A DNA stretch of 64,000 nt from Sambucus nigra (lineage: Eukaryota; Streptophyta; Magnoliopsida; Dipsacales; Adoxaceae). Numbering within the stretch: the stretch's first letter is position 1; every line of letters begins with the position of its first letter. The position numbers and the translations under genes were made by a program. The notes under the pieces were generated by a model that was not told the origin of the DNA, did no database searches, and worked only from the letters and a program-made list of their open reading frames with translations. Location of the stretch: the NCBI GenBank assembly GCA_949130495.1, contig OX422214.1, forward strand, positions 258,296,187 through 258,360,186, written 5' to 3'. This document shows positions 24,149 to 34,248 of this stretch, one piece after another.

Positions 24149-25400
24149 CTATAATGATGAAGCAAAGATAGATGGTGCACACATCCTAATCATGCGGAAA
24201 AAAAATAAGAGCTTGACAACATGGGCATAAGGTGCGGGGGGTGGGTACGAGCTACCGGGCGCATTGGGATCATAGGGGTCATAGAAGTATGGAGGGAGAG
24301 GAGCGTTCGAACCCACTTGAAGGTGATAGAGATCGGCTTGTAGATGCGCTATCATGATAGTGTCGCACTGGTACTCATTCATGAACCCATCAAAACGGGA
24401 CTCCAGGGAGGTGATACGATTTGCAAGGTCGTCATTTTCTGGCGTGTAGTCGGAATCCTCATCTTCATTATACTATTCTTCGTCTCCCACATCCATCATT
24501 GGAGCGTCATGTCCCTCCTCCCCCGAACCCGCATAAGGATCATCATCGAGAATGGGATGATCGGGGTTCTCTACCCGCATTTGGCGTTCACTACGGGTGG
24601 TAGAAATACCTCCAATTGGGCGGGGGAGTTTGACTTGCTTCTCCGGATCGTCCACCCCAGCATCAATAAGAATTTTTGTGATAAGGCGAGCGTAGGGGAG
24701 CGCTGCTGTTCCCTACTCGTCTTAGGCTGCGTGGAGGATGTCCGCGTAAAAAAGTTAGGCCAGATTAATAGTGCTCTCGGGATTGAGGAAATGATATAAG
24801 AAGATGGCATGACGCTGCCTAACCACCGAATCGTTGGTGGTTTGGTGGATTGCTCCACGTGCAATAAGGTGCATGAATCGCACCATGTCCGAAAGACTTC
24901 CTATTGGAAATGAGTAACGCAGTCATTCCTCCCCGGGTTCCATTCGGGCAACACATTCAGCTTTGGTGCGGGGAGCACCATTGGTGGGATACATGAAAGG
25001 CAAGGGGAGGACAACCCCTTTTTCTCGTATTTTTCGCGCAATGATGGCGACGGAGAAAGGAATCTTAATGTCGTCAAGATATGCCTTATGAAGAGTGGAG
25101 GATTTATGCACGAGCATCGCGTAGAACTAGCAAATTTCATATTCAAAAACCTTGTTGCTCATAGGGGATAGAAATGAACACCACCCCTGGCGGTGGAAAA
25201 GGGCGGTGACTTCGCAAGGCAGCTGCTCCCAATTAACAAATTGCTCAATATGAATGGTGCGAGTGGCCGAGAAATAACGTTCGTCCCAATGAAGTTCTTG
25301 GACAGATCTAAATACTCCCGCACCCTCATCATCGAGAATGGTTGTGTCATCGTATTTTTGAGGAAGAAAGTTTGCTTGGCGGGGGCGCGGTATGGTGAGA
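24149..25400 (-). pseudogene. Athila third ORF, Transposase_32-like ('putative plant transposon protein')
   Basis: Read across frames on the minus strand, this gives a sequence of the type found downstream of pol in Athila elements. Recognisable parts are a conserved aromatic block with WEQLPCEVTALFHRQGW (about 25225), FYAMLVHKSS (about 25125), DDIKIPFSVAIIARKI (about 25080), MVRFMHLIARGAIHQ (about 24885), and the distinctive LITKILIDAGVDDPEK close to 24660. A Pro-rich C-terminus (PPYFYDPYDPNAPGSSYPPP, about 24290) follows. I match it to the Pfam family of putative plant transposon proteins (Transposase_32) by the FYA, LIT-L---GV and following basic Pro segments, from memory. Stops and frame changes are frequent. 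Function is unknown, and an env-like role has been suggested for this position. Confidence 0.6.
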
Positions 25401-25678
25401 GGGAGAGAGATAGATATAGAGGTGATATGGTGTTGAAGAGAGAGGGTGAAATGAAGTGGTGAGAGTGTGAGAGATGGCGGGTGAATTTATAGGTGTGTGG
25501 GGATGGCTTTTGGTGGGAAATGGGAATAGGTATGGAGGGAGATGAAGGTGGGAGTGTATTTGGAGTTGAAAGTGGTAGGGGGAAGTTTTAGAGGGTACGA
25601 ACTCATGGGAAATAAGAATGGAGGTAAAAAGGAGAAGAGAATGAATTTGGAAAAGAGGGGGGAAGAATCTGTCAGGAC

Positions 25679-25746
25679 CCCCGAACCGGTTCCCACTATA
25701 CCCCAAACCGGTTCGCCCCCGAATCGGTTCACCCTGCGGTTCGGGG
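25679..25746. promoter_or_regulatory. Internal copy of the Athila LTR palindrome cluster
   Basis: Contains CCGAACCGGTTCC, AAACCGGTTCGCC, GAATCGGTTCACC and GCGGTTCGGGG in the same order as in the LTRs (21975-22018, 31747-31809). Outside the LTRs it occurs only here, about 300 bases upstream (minus-strand sense) of the third ORF. A pyrimidine-rich leader-like stretch separates the two. Possible second promoter; inference. Confidence 0.5.
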
Positions 25747-26089
25747 TACCTTGCTGTCTTGAAACTCTTATTTCTCTCACCTCTCAAAATATAAGTGTTC
25801 TCTTATGCCTCAACTCTTGTATACGGCCCCTTAGGATATCCTAGACCCTCAGATTCATGGAAAATCCTCTACCACGCCCTCGAAATATGTGCAAGCTCTC
25901 TCAAAAAGTGTACTACCTCTATCCCTATCATGAACTGTGCCTCCGGACTCGTAACTATCATAACTCATACACTACTACTGTACATAAGAATTCACCCCAT
26001 ACGCGTCGGGGGTGCGACGACCTCTCATTTTCAGCTTAATCTATCCCGTAAACGGGGTCCGATAACCAAATGGTGTCGATCTATTCTAC

Positions 26090-26556
26090 GCATGCCTCAA
26101 CATATATCTTTAGGCACTGTCCATTGACTTTGAACGCATCACCCCTTTGGGATCTTCCAATTATACTGATCCGTGGGGGAATACGCTCTTCACAACGAAT
26201 GGTTCAGTCCATCGAGACCGTAATTTACCCACAAATAGATGAAGTTAGGAGTTATAGAGGATCACTTTTTGTCCCTATTGAAACTCTTTTCGTCGAATAA
26301 TCTTATCATGTGTTAGTTTCATCCGGGCTTTTACAATCCTGGCATTCTCATACGTGTCATTGCGTATCTCCTCTAACTCATTAAGTTGAAGCTTACGAGC
26401 TTCACCGTCTTTGTCCATATCGTAGTTTAATCTCTTAATGGCCCAATATACCTTGTGCTCTAACTCGACGGGAAGATGTCAAGTTTTAACATACACAAAG
26501 CGGAATGGGGACATGCCGAGTGGGTTTTAATAAGCGGTACGAGGTTGATGAAATAA
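26090..26556 (-). pseudogene. Athila integrase, C-terminal remnant
   Basis: Minus-strand frame with stops reads RTAY-NPLGMSPFRFVY (about 26555), HLPVELEHKVYWAIKRLN (about 26480), LQLNELEEIRNDTYENARI and RRKEFQ, then LRSRWTEPFVVKSVFPHGSV (about 26190). This is the well-conserved end of Athila integrase. The zinc finger and the DDE catalytic core are absent. RT-connection sequence ending EFLVVVFSLDKF stops at 26583 and this tail begins within about 30 bases, so one deletion removed the end of RNase H and most of integrase. At least five in-frame stops (for example AAA to TAA in the YK-PLG motif). Confidence 0.82.
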
Positions 26557-26582
26557 ATAATGGGGGACCTAATGAGATAGGA

Positions 26583-27640
26583 TCAAAATTTGTCTAGAGA
26601 AAATACTACAACTAGAAATTCCTTCTTTGTAGTGGAGTAATTGAGTTGTGGTCTGATAAAAGTACGTCTAGCGTAGTAGATGACATGATCCTTTTTATCC
26701 TTCCGTTGGCCCAAAATAGCCCCTATTACAAAATCACTTACATCACACATGAGATCGAATGGTAAGGACCAATCCCGTGCTTGCATGATGGGAGTGGAAA
26801 CAAGCATGATTTTCAATTTTTCAAAATCACTAAGGCATGCTTCATTCCACTCGAATGGGGTATCTTTCATAAGGAGGTTGCTTAAGGGCCTATCGATGGC
26901 ACTAAAGTCCTTAATGAACCTTCGATAGAACCCCGCGTGGCCCAAGAAGTAGTGCACATCTTTGATCAATTTTGGTGTGGGTAGATCGGCTATGACGTTT
27001 ATCTTAGCTCTATCAACTTCAATCCCTTTAGATGAAACTATGTGGCCAAGAATTATTCCCTCAGTGACCATAAAATGGCATTTCTCCCAATTTAGCACTA
27101 AGTTCTTCTCCACACACTGGGTAAGTACTTTTTCCATATTCTCTAGATAATGATCAAAAGAGGTGCCAAAAACGTTAAAGTCGTCCATGAACACTTCGAG
27201 TCCTCTCTCAATCATGTCGCTAAATAGACTCAACATGCACCTTTGAAAGGTCGCGGGTGCATTACACAAGCCAAATGGCATACATTTGTAGGCAAACATA
27301 CCAAAAGGGTAAGTGAAGGTCGTTTTCTCCTGGTCAAGTATATCTACCTCAATCTGGTTATATCCGGAGTAACTATCAAGGAAACAGTAGTAAGGGTGGC
27401 CCGCTACTCTCTCAAGCATCTGATCAATAAATGGCAAGGGGAAGTGGTCTTTCCTAGTTCCTGTATTGAGTTTTCGATAATCAATGTAAACGCTTAGCTC
27501 TCCCTTAGAATTTTCAATCACTATCATGCCCGACTTCTTTGGGATAACTTGAATAGGGCTCACCCACTTGCTATCCTAGATTGGATAGATAATCTCGACA
27601 TCCAATAAATTAATAATTTCAGTTCTCACCACTTCTTTCA
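26583..27640 (-). pseudogene. Athila reverse transcriptase
   Basis: Open minus-strand stretch of about 326 codons. RT blocks in order: WVSPIQVIPKKSGM (about 27565), YIDYRKLN, TRKDHFPLPFIDQML, YYCFLDSYSGYNQIEV, PFGLCNAPATFQRCM and the catalytic VFMDDFNVFG (both Asp kept, about 27180). GHIVSSKGIEVDRAKI and the FLGHAGFYRRFIKDFS thumb follow, then CDVSDFVIGAILGQ and YYARRT at the RNase H start. A short deletion removes the usual TGWRVC part before IDYRKLN (reads ELSVYIDYRKLN). A stop (about 27580) separates it from upstream pol. Confidence 0.9.
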
Positions 27641-28223
27641 TATTGAGGTTTAGCCTGCTTTGCATTTCTCTCGAGGGCTTTACATCCTCCTCGAGGTGGA
27701 TCTTTTGGGTGCAAATCAAAGGACTTATCCCCTTCAAATCATCAATACACCAACCAAAATCACTTTGGTGCTTCCTCAGAATCTTTAATAGCTTACCCTT
27801 CTACTCTTCGTCTAGGCTAGAGGCGACAACAATAGGAAATGTTTCGTCCTTTCCTAGATATGCATATTTAACATGGGAGGGTAGTTTCTTCAATTTAAGG
27901 GTTGGAAATTTGTCGCTGGAGGGAACCATGCGTGCCTCCCTTGGTGGTAACTCCTCGAATCGAGAAACCCAACTTACATCTCTCGCGTCCTCGTCCGACG
28001 CTCTCTCATCAATTAATTCTCTCAACTCCTTAACTTCCTTCTTAAATTCAGTATACGCCCCCTCACTCTCGTGGCTCGACACTAAGCATGTCCATAGGTC
28101 ATCTCCATAATATTTTTCCTCAAAGTAATCCTCTACGATCTCATCTATTAAGCTCACCGCGTGAAGATCATCTCCTTCCCCTGTATGTTGGGCTATATGG
28201 AAGATGCTAGTCTCCAAGGTCAT
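27641..28223 (-). pseudogene. Athila protease-to-RT linker
   Basis: Minus-strand pol linker: acidic stretch around EIVEDYFEEKYYGDD (about 28145), then FEELPPREARMVPS and LKLKKLPSHVKYAYLG (about 27965-27850), matching the conserved LELK-LP-HLKYAFLG sequence before plant gypsy RT. LRKHQSDFGWCIDDLKGI follows (about 27785), then CTQKIHLEEDVKPSREMQSR. One stop near 27801 interrupts the frame. Confidence 0.75.
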
Positions 28224-28238
28224 ATTCCCAAAGGTGAG

Positions 28239-28775
28239 TTACATCTGCCCATTTTGAGTATTGATTATTGCGTTAGCCGTAGCTAAGAATGGGTGCCCGA
28301 GAATGATGGGAACATGATTGTTCGAGGCTAAGGAGGGCTCCGTATCCCAAATGACAAAATATACCGGAAAGTATAAAGTGTCAACTTGGAAGATCACGTC
28401 GTCAACTATACCTCTTGGGATCTTCACGGTTCGATCCGCCAATAGGAGAGTGATTTTTATGGGCTTGAGGTCGCCGAGATCAACTTACCTATATATGGCG
28501 TAAGGGAGGATGTTGACACTTGCTCCCAAGTCAAGTAAGGCTTTTTCGATTTTATTTTCTCCAATGATACAAGAAATAGTGGGTGCATTGGTATCTTTGA
28601 ATTTTGGCAGGAGATCATTAAGTACAATGGAGCTTACGTTATGTTCTAGAAATACGTTTTTCTTTACCTTCATCCTCATCTTCACTATTAACAAGTCCTT
28701 GATGACTTTTGCATAAGATGGAATTTGCTTGCTGGCATCAAGGAAATGTAAATTTAACTTTACTTGCTTTAGCAC
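28239..28775 (-). pseudogene. Athila aspartic protease
   Basis: Minus strand. Leader FLDASKQIPSYAKVIKDLL (about 28745) precedes the retropepsin motif ALLDLGASVNILPYAIYR (28530-28480), the D-L-G-A-S form characteristic of this lineage. After a TAG (near 28485) the same frame continues LLLADRTVKIPRGIVDDV and VIWDTEPS, then the flap-distal IILGHPFLATANAIIN (about 28300). It would have cleaved the polyprotein. A single nonsense change separates the two halves. Confidence 0.85.
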
Positions 28776-29211
28776 GTCTATACTTCATCACGGGGATTTC
28801 CTTTGTGGGAAGGAACTAGACTTTGAGGAAATGGTGCCGCGGAGGGTGGTTTCACTACTACCTCGGGCTCACTAGTGTCTTCTTTATCACTCTCTTTCAA
28901 GGGGATATCTTCAGCCTCTTTTATGTCGGGATAAATCTCCTTGTCTTTGGTTGCGTCGTGTGGAGGAGGTGATAAATCAACGACTCTCCCACTGGGAAGA
29001 GTGGTGACAGCTTGACATTGCTCCTGATGTTCTGTCGAGGTGGATCTAACACCAGTTTGACCTTGTGGAGGTCTTTGGCCCTGGGCAGGAAACTTTCCCT
29101 TCTCTTAGATACTCAACGATGATTGCATCTTTTAAATAGTTACATTTAAGTTGTTAATCATGCGCTCATGTCTAGCAGTGATTGCATTATGGGCAGTGAT
29201 AAATTGGTTTA
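28776..29211 (-). pseudogene. Athila gag-to-protease spacer
   Basis: Degenerate minus-strand sequence. An acidic stretch (DIKEAEDIPLKES, about 28925) precedes VVVKPPSAAPFPQSLVPSHK (about 28860), which resembles the PP-PFPQRL segment that normally begins the protease region. Several stops. Confidence 0.55.
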
Positions 29212-30393
29212 TTATATCCTCGAGATTTCTCCGCGGTGGAGTGATATATGGCCCTGGAGGTGGTGGTGCTTGCACATGTCCTTGCACGTGTGTGCTTGTT
29301 GAAAGTGTGATGGTGGGGGAGCGACAACATGTGAATTAGGATTCATCGCAGCATTTTGTTTCCCATAGCTAAAACCAAGATGGCTTTTCCATGAAGGGTT
29401 GTAAGAATTCCCGTGCGGTGCACCAAAATTACCCTTAAATCCTCCTACACCACTCACTTTCTCTTGAAGCATAACTTTGTAGGCGGGTATCATCGGACAT
29501 TTCTCTATTGAATGGCCCACCTCACAAATAGCACACACCCTCTCAATGGGGTTCAAGATGGAGCCAGTTGGTCCTCTTGCACATATCTCAAGTACTTCTC
29601 GCATTCCTTTATCAAGTAGATCAAGTTGACTGGCCGTCATAGTATCCTTTTCTACGTGAAATAGGTCGATCGTCGATGGAGTGGTGGTCATTTGGCACGT
29701 TCGATTATGAGCACTAGGGTCAAATATATCCCATGCTTGGGTAGTCTCGGCGACATACCTCAGGTGAAGCTCAACATCATTGGCGTCTAAGTCGACAAAG
29801 GGACCATCACACATGGTTTCAACGAGTTGTTTAGAATTTATATTCATCCCATTATGGAAGGAGGAAATGATTTACAATTTATCAAATCCATGATGAGGGT
29901 ACGAAGTGATTAACTCGTTAAAATGCTCGTAATATCGATCAAACGACTCATTTTCTGATTGTCGAAAGGTTTGAATTTGAGCCTTGATAGAATTCATTCG
30001 ATGTGGAGCAAAGAAATTCTTGAGGAATTTAGATTGTAAGTCGTTCCATGATGCAATCAAGTTAGGAGGTAAAGACCATAGCCAAGTTTTAGCCTTATCC
30101 TTTAGCGAGAATGGGAAGAGTTTGAGGCATATCTCATCTTTTGTGTAAGTTTGATCACTGAGGGTTTCGCATGCCTCCTCAAATCCCTGGATGTGGAGAT
30201 ATGGCTTTTCTAATTCCATTCCATGGTAGTTGGGAAGTATCTGGATCATCCCATTCCTAAAACAAAATTGCCCTGCATTATATGGGAGTAAAATGCATTC
30301 CGGAGTGACAGTTCGCTCGGGATATAAGATTTCTCTCAAAGGGCGGTACGGGACCTCTTCCTTACCTGCGGCTACACTACTATGTTGTGACAT
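29212..30393 (-). pseudogene. Athila gag
   Basis: Starts at ATG 30391-30393 (MSQHSSVAAG). The capsid-type domain is well preserved: CILLPYNAGQFCFRNGMIQ (about 30300), PYLHIQGFEEACETL, LKLFPFSLKDKAKTWLWSLP (about 30110), FLKNFFAPHRMNSI, FDRYYEHFNELI and SYPHHGFDKL. A TAA at 29872 interrupts it, then SKQLVETMCDGPF resumes. A single zinc knuckle CAICEVGHSIEKC (CX2CX3HX4C, about 29535) and Gly/Asn-rich sequence (FKGNFGAPHGNSYNP) follow. Gag forms the particle and binds RNA. One nonsense mutation and a drift at the 3' end are the only clear damage. Confidence 0.88.
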
Positions 30394-30741
30394 GGCTCTT
30401 TCACTTGATGACTTTGTATCCTCACTTGGTATGCTCGGAGCGTGCTCTGTAGTGTGTCCTAAGAGGGATGTCGGAGTGTTACTTGCAATTGAGTGTGGAG
30501 GTGTGGGAGATGGAACCCCGAATTGTGGAATGTTTGGAGTGTGAGGGCTATCGGGGTCGTACTCAACTATCGAGTTTTCGTGAATGCTAGTTGGAGTATT
30601 TTGGGGAGTTAGAGTGAGTTCAGGATTTTACATTAACAGGATTTTGAGAGATGAAGTATCTTTTTATGCTTTTTGATTTCTTTTTTTTTTTATTTTTGGT
30701 TGAAGTTTTAGATTAACGGAATCTAACCTATGTCTACCTAA

Positions 30742-30760
30742 GTCCCCGGCAACGGCGCCA
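30742..30760 (-). promoter_or_regulatory. Athila primer-binding site (tRNA-Asp)
   Basis: Minus strand TGGCGCCGTTGCCGGGGAC, six bases inside the 5' LTR edge at 30767. It pairs perfectly with the 3' end of plant tRNA-Asp(GTC). Confidence 0.95.
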
Positions 30761-30766
30761 AAAACT

Positions 30767-32257
30767 TGACGCGACTAAGAATGTGTCTCTAAAGTGCGTT
30801 ATCTCTAGGCTCAAGTGCAAGCCTGTCGCATTAGTAATAAACCCGGTAAGTCAGTATCGTCACCACAGGGAAATAGGACGAGAAAATTGTGATGACGGAA
30901 GGACAGACGATCAACCCATATTCAACTGTAAGAAGAACGAAAAGATGATTGGTTTGTAATTAATCCTACTCAGTAAAAGGAAACTAGAATAAGACTATGG
31001 AACTAATGAATTAAGCAAGGATTAATAACTAAGAATGAAGTAATAAGTATGAAGAGAAAAATAGGTCGGGAATACAATCCCTCAACCCTAGTGTATTGCT
31101 AGTATAAAATTAATCGTAAATTTAAGTGATTAATCGGACCTAGTCTTTAGTACTCCCAAGCATTACATATATGAGGTTCAACACCACACCATACGTAATC
31201 AGAGGACGAGTAAAGCGGTAACGCGATAGCTACACTCGCATTGCATTCTAAAGAATCCCAGTTACCCTGCAGCAAACGAGATCCAAAGATCTACAATGGT
31301 TGTGTTCGCTACGCAATACGGTCTAATAAATCCTTAATTTTAAAGGATTAACTTTATACACATGCAATGCTCACATCGGGTTAAGTCCATGCATCCCAAC
31401 ACTAAAAAATCTAGCTGGACATACTGAACCTAACTGTGCATAAATTAACTACGTTACATGTGATAGAAATCATGTTGAAAGTATACTGAAACATGCAAGA
31501 ACAATAATAAAGAGAAGGAAAATTGAATTAAAACTTGTAATCAAACCCGAAATTAATTTATCTTGAAGCACCAAATCAAAACTATATTCCTAGGGTAATA
31601 TCCCACTTTTCTCCCTACTAAAAGCTATCCAAAACTGTGTTTTCTAAGTCAATACAAAGACACAAATACGTTTTAGAAGAGTTTGTACATAATAGGACTC
31701 TTTGGACCAATCAACATTTGAGGAGAATTTCGCATCTCGGGCACCTCGAACTAGTTCGTAGGTACCCCGAGCCGGTTCGCCCCCGAATCGGTTCAGCCTG
31801 TGGTTCGGGAAAACTTGCTGGTTTGAGCCTTCTTCTTTTCATTTGCAACACTTAGAATTTTTTTATGTTTTCTTCCTTTCTTCTGTGGATTTTTCTTCAA
31901 CTTCAAGGAGTCATAACTCTTTCACCATCGATCGGATTTGGGAGCCGTCTTTTCCAGTGTTATCATTGTTCCGAGATCTTTAAATTTCCAATAGGCCCCC
32001 ACCTCCGGGATCTAGCTGTAGAATTACGAAACTTCCCTTAAACTTGTCTTTCTAGCCTTTATTTCATTGTTTCGATTTCTCTTTCACACGGCTTGCATAC
32101 TTTACCTGTAAAACACATAAGAGAAACACAAACACGAAATACTTGCCAACGAAGGTTTGTAGCATAATTACGAGTTAAATCCATATCAATTGCACCGGTC
32201 GAATTCACAAAAGTACCGAAATTAAGGGGATAAATATACGATATTTATGCCCGGCCA
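30767..32257 (-). repeat. 5' LTR of the Athila element
   Basis: 1491 bp, TGACGCGACT... to ...ATGCCCGGCCA, followed by TSD ctagt. It is 19 bp longer than the 3' LTR, partly because of an extra tcgaactagttcgtagg-like segment in the palindrome cluster (31745-31765). Confidence 0.92.
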
Positions 32258-32262
32258 CTAGT

Positions 32263-34248
32263 CTTACCTGAGAATTAAACACGTACCTAAAAAATTCTAA
32301 ATACTCATCGATGCGACACCCATAACCTATCATAATATGCGTGATAAACCCACATAATTAATTGAACTCTATAAAATCACGATACAAACTCCTTGAGACT
32401 CATACGAGGACTAAAACATCATATCACCAAGGTTCCCAAACCATTTGATATGGTATCCATACCCGAATCCAACCCTCACAACAAAACTACGAACCCCACC
32501 GAACAAACTCCCCCAAATCCTCACTTATAGCCAAGTCTCATGCTTCATTCACCATGGCATCATCTACACTCACGAATATATGCATAAATATCCCTAAAGG
32601 TCCTACGTAAATAAAAACCATGAGAAACATTAAAAAAACAAAGTTAAGCTCCCCGAACAAGGCCTTGTTACGCTAGGTAATCATTCGTGCCATTGATGCA
32701 TTGACCGCACGATTATTGCCTTTAACACAAATTAACATGAACTCTACCACGTGACATAAGATTTTCATAAAATGACCGTACAACTACTTATTTGACTGCA
32801 GAGCTAACTATTTGATCGCATGGATAAATAATACCTACCCACGCGACACAAAATCTAACAAAAATCTCCCGACGGTTAATTATTTGACCACACAATAGAT
32901 GTTAAGACCAATCGCGTAGTTGATGTTTCAATTGAATCTGAGGATAAATACCCAAAGCCAACCTATAAAAAGGACCCCACCCCATTATGAAAAGGGTTTC
33001 AAAACCTAACATTGATTCGGTTTTCTAAAAATCCTCTTTCTCGAGCCTTATTCCGTGCATTTCGACTTTTTGACAAAGTAACTTCTAAAAAATAAGAGGG
33101 TGATTTATCTTTGTGCAAATCTGCAAACCAGAGCTCTTCGGTAAAAGATTTGCCTAATGGTATTGCCCCTCCATGGACATTCCCCCACCAAAATCTCGGC
33201 TCATGCTTCAAGGTTAAACATTTCGAGGAAACTCTAAACCTATGCAAAAAATAATATTGGAATCGAAAACACCTTTAATTGTACAATACAATAACCCATG
33301 CCCCACCAGGGGACTACGCATGCACTGTATAATAATTTTATTTAAAATCCTAGTCTTCCTCTAACATTTTTCACCATTGAGCTCGTCATTATGTTCTCAC
33401 CCTAAAAGAACTAATCAAAATGGGTAAAAGTAAGTATGACACGAAAATAAATTTTTTCCTACTTTTCAACCCGTTTTCAGGAAAGTGCTAGTGATCAGGG
33501 TTTCTCCGGACTCTTTGAGAAAGTCAAAGTCAAAAGTCAAAATAACCCTCGCCACTTATCCGAGCAAACCTGTATCAATAGCGATACCCACAAAGATGTG
33601 TTTTCCTTAAATACTTATCAACACCCTTTTTGATTATGAACTTTTATACATGCGAATATAGTGTTTCAGCTCACAACGAAAATGTTATAAAAAGGACTAG
33701 AATCCATAAATACCATAATGTTGTATTGTTCATACTCTGTATCCTAAATCCCATACATGTAAACACAACCCCCCATTGGAACTACGTAGGCTTTGATCCT
33801 AGGTCCCTCTAGGTTAGTAGGAACAATACCACACTCATGAGCCCAAGCCTTTACAATACGTATCTTAATGTATTATCTTTATGAATGCATCGATCTCTAT
33901 CCATCCTCTCTCGATTGTGTCTCTCTGTATAAAACACTAGCATACTAGATGATAATTCTAACCATCTTATATAGATCGAGGGGCGTGAAGCCTCCAGGAC
34001 ATAAGTCGTTTGATAAGAGATAAAAAGGTCTCTATCTGCGACTTTCGATCCTCTTTATTTCCAACATACTACACTACCTCTCGGCTATAAAACATCACAT
34101 CCTTCACATAATCCTTAATCCCTATACCCTATATAAACCTTTTATATATCCAAACATCTATAATCCCTCGCCGATTAAGTCCTCACACTTGCACACATAT
34201 TACGAACATATTCCATGCGATAAATTTGCATCCCAAACAATGCATGCT
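32263..34248. other. No recognised gene
   Basis: Between Athila and the LARD. One minus-strand frame of about 80 codons (33247-32999) includes WWGNVHGGAIPLGKSF and SRNARNKARERGF, which I cannot place in a family. The rest is AT-rich and non-coding. ttgat at 34249-34253 is the LARD target site. Confidence 0.5.

Larger units (their letters stand above)
20995..32257 (-). mobile_element. Athila-lineage Ty3/gypsy LTR retrotransposon with internal deletion
   Basis: LTRs 20995-22466 and 30767-32257 are flanked by a perfect TSD ctagt (20990-20994 and 32258-32262). The primer-binding site TGGCGCCGTTGCCGGGGAC (30760 to 30742) is complementary to the 3' end of plant tRNA-Asp, the classic Athila primer. 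Minus-strand order from the right: gag, protease, RT, integrase tail, and a third ORF downstream of pol. Most of RNase H and integrase is deleted at about 26570, and the remaining frames carry stops. The 11.3-kb length is near the usual 10-12 kb for the lineage. Confidence 0.92.

Noticed and set aside
24344..24799. Plus-strand frame of 151 codons in the Athila element
   Set aside because: It overlaps, on the other strand, the conserved LITKILIDAGV region of the third ORF and has no family resemblance.
32999..33247. Possible host gene exon (WWGNVHGGAIPLGKSF frame)
   Set aside because: A single 80-codon frame without recognisable domain, splice context or neighbours; recorded only as unassigned.
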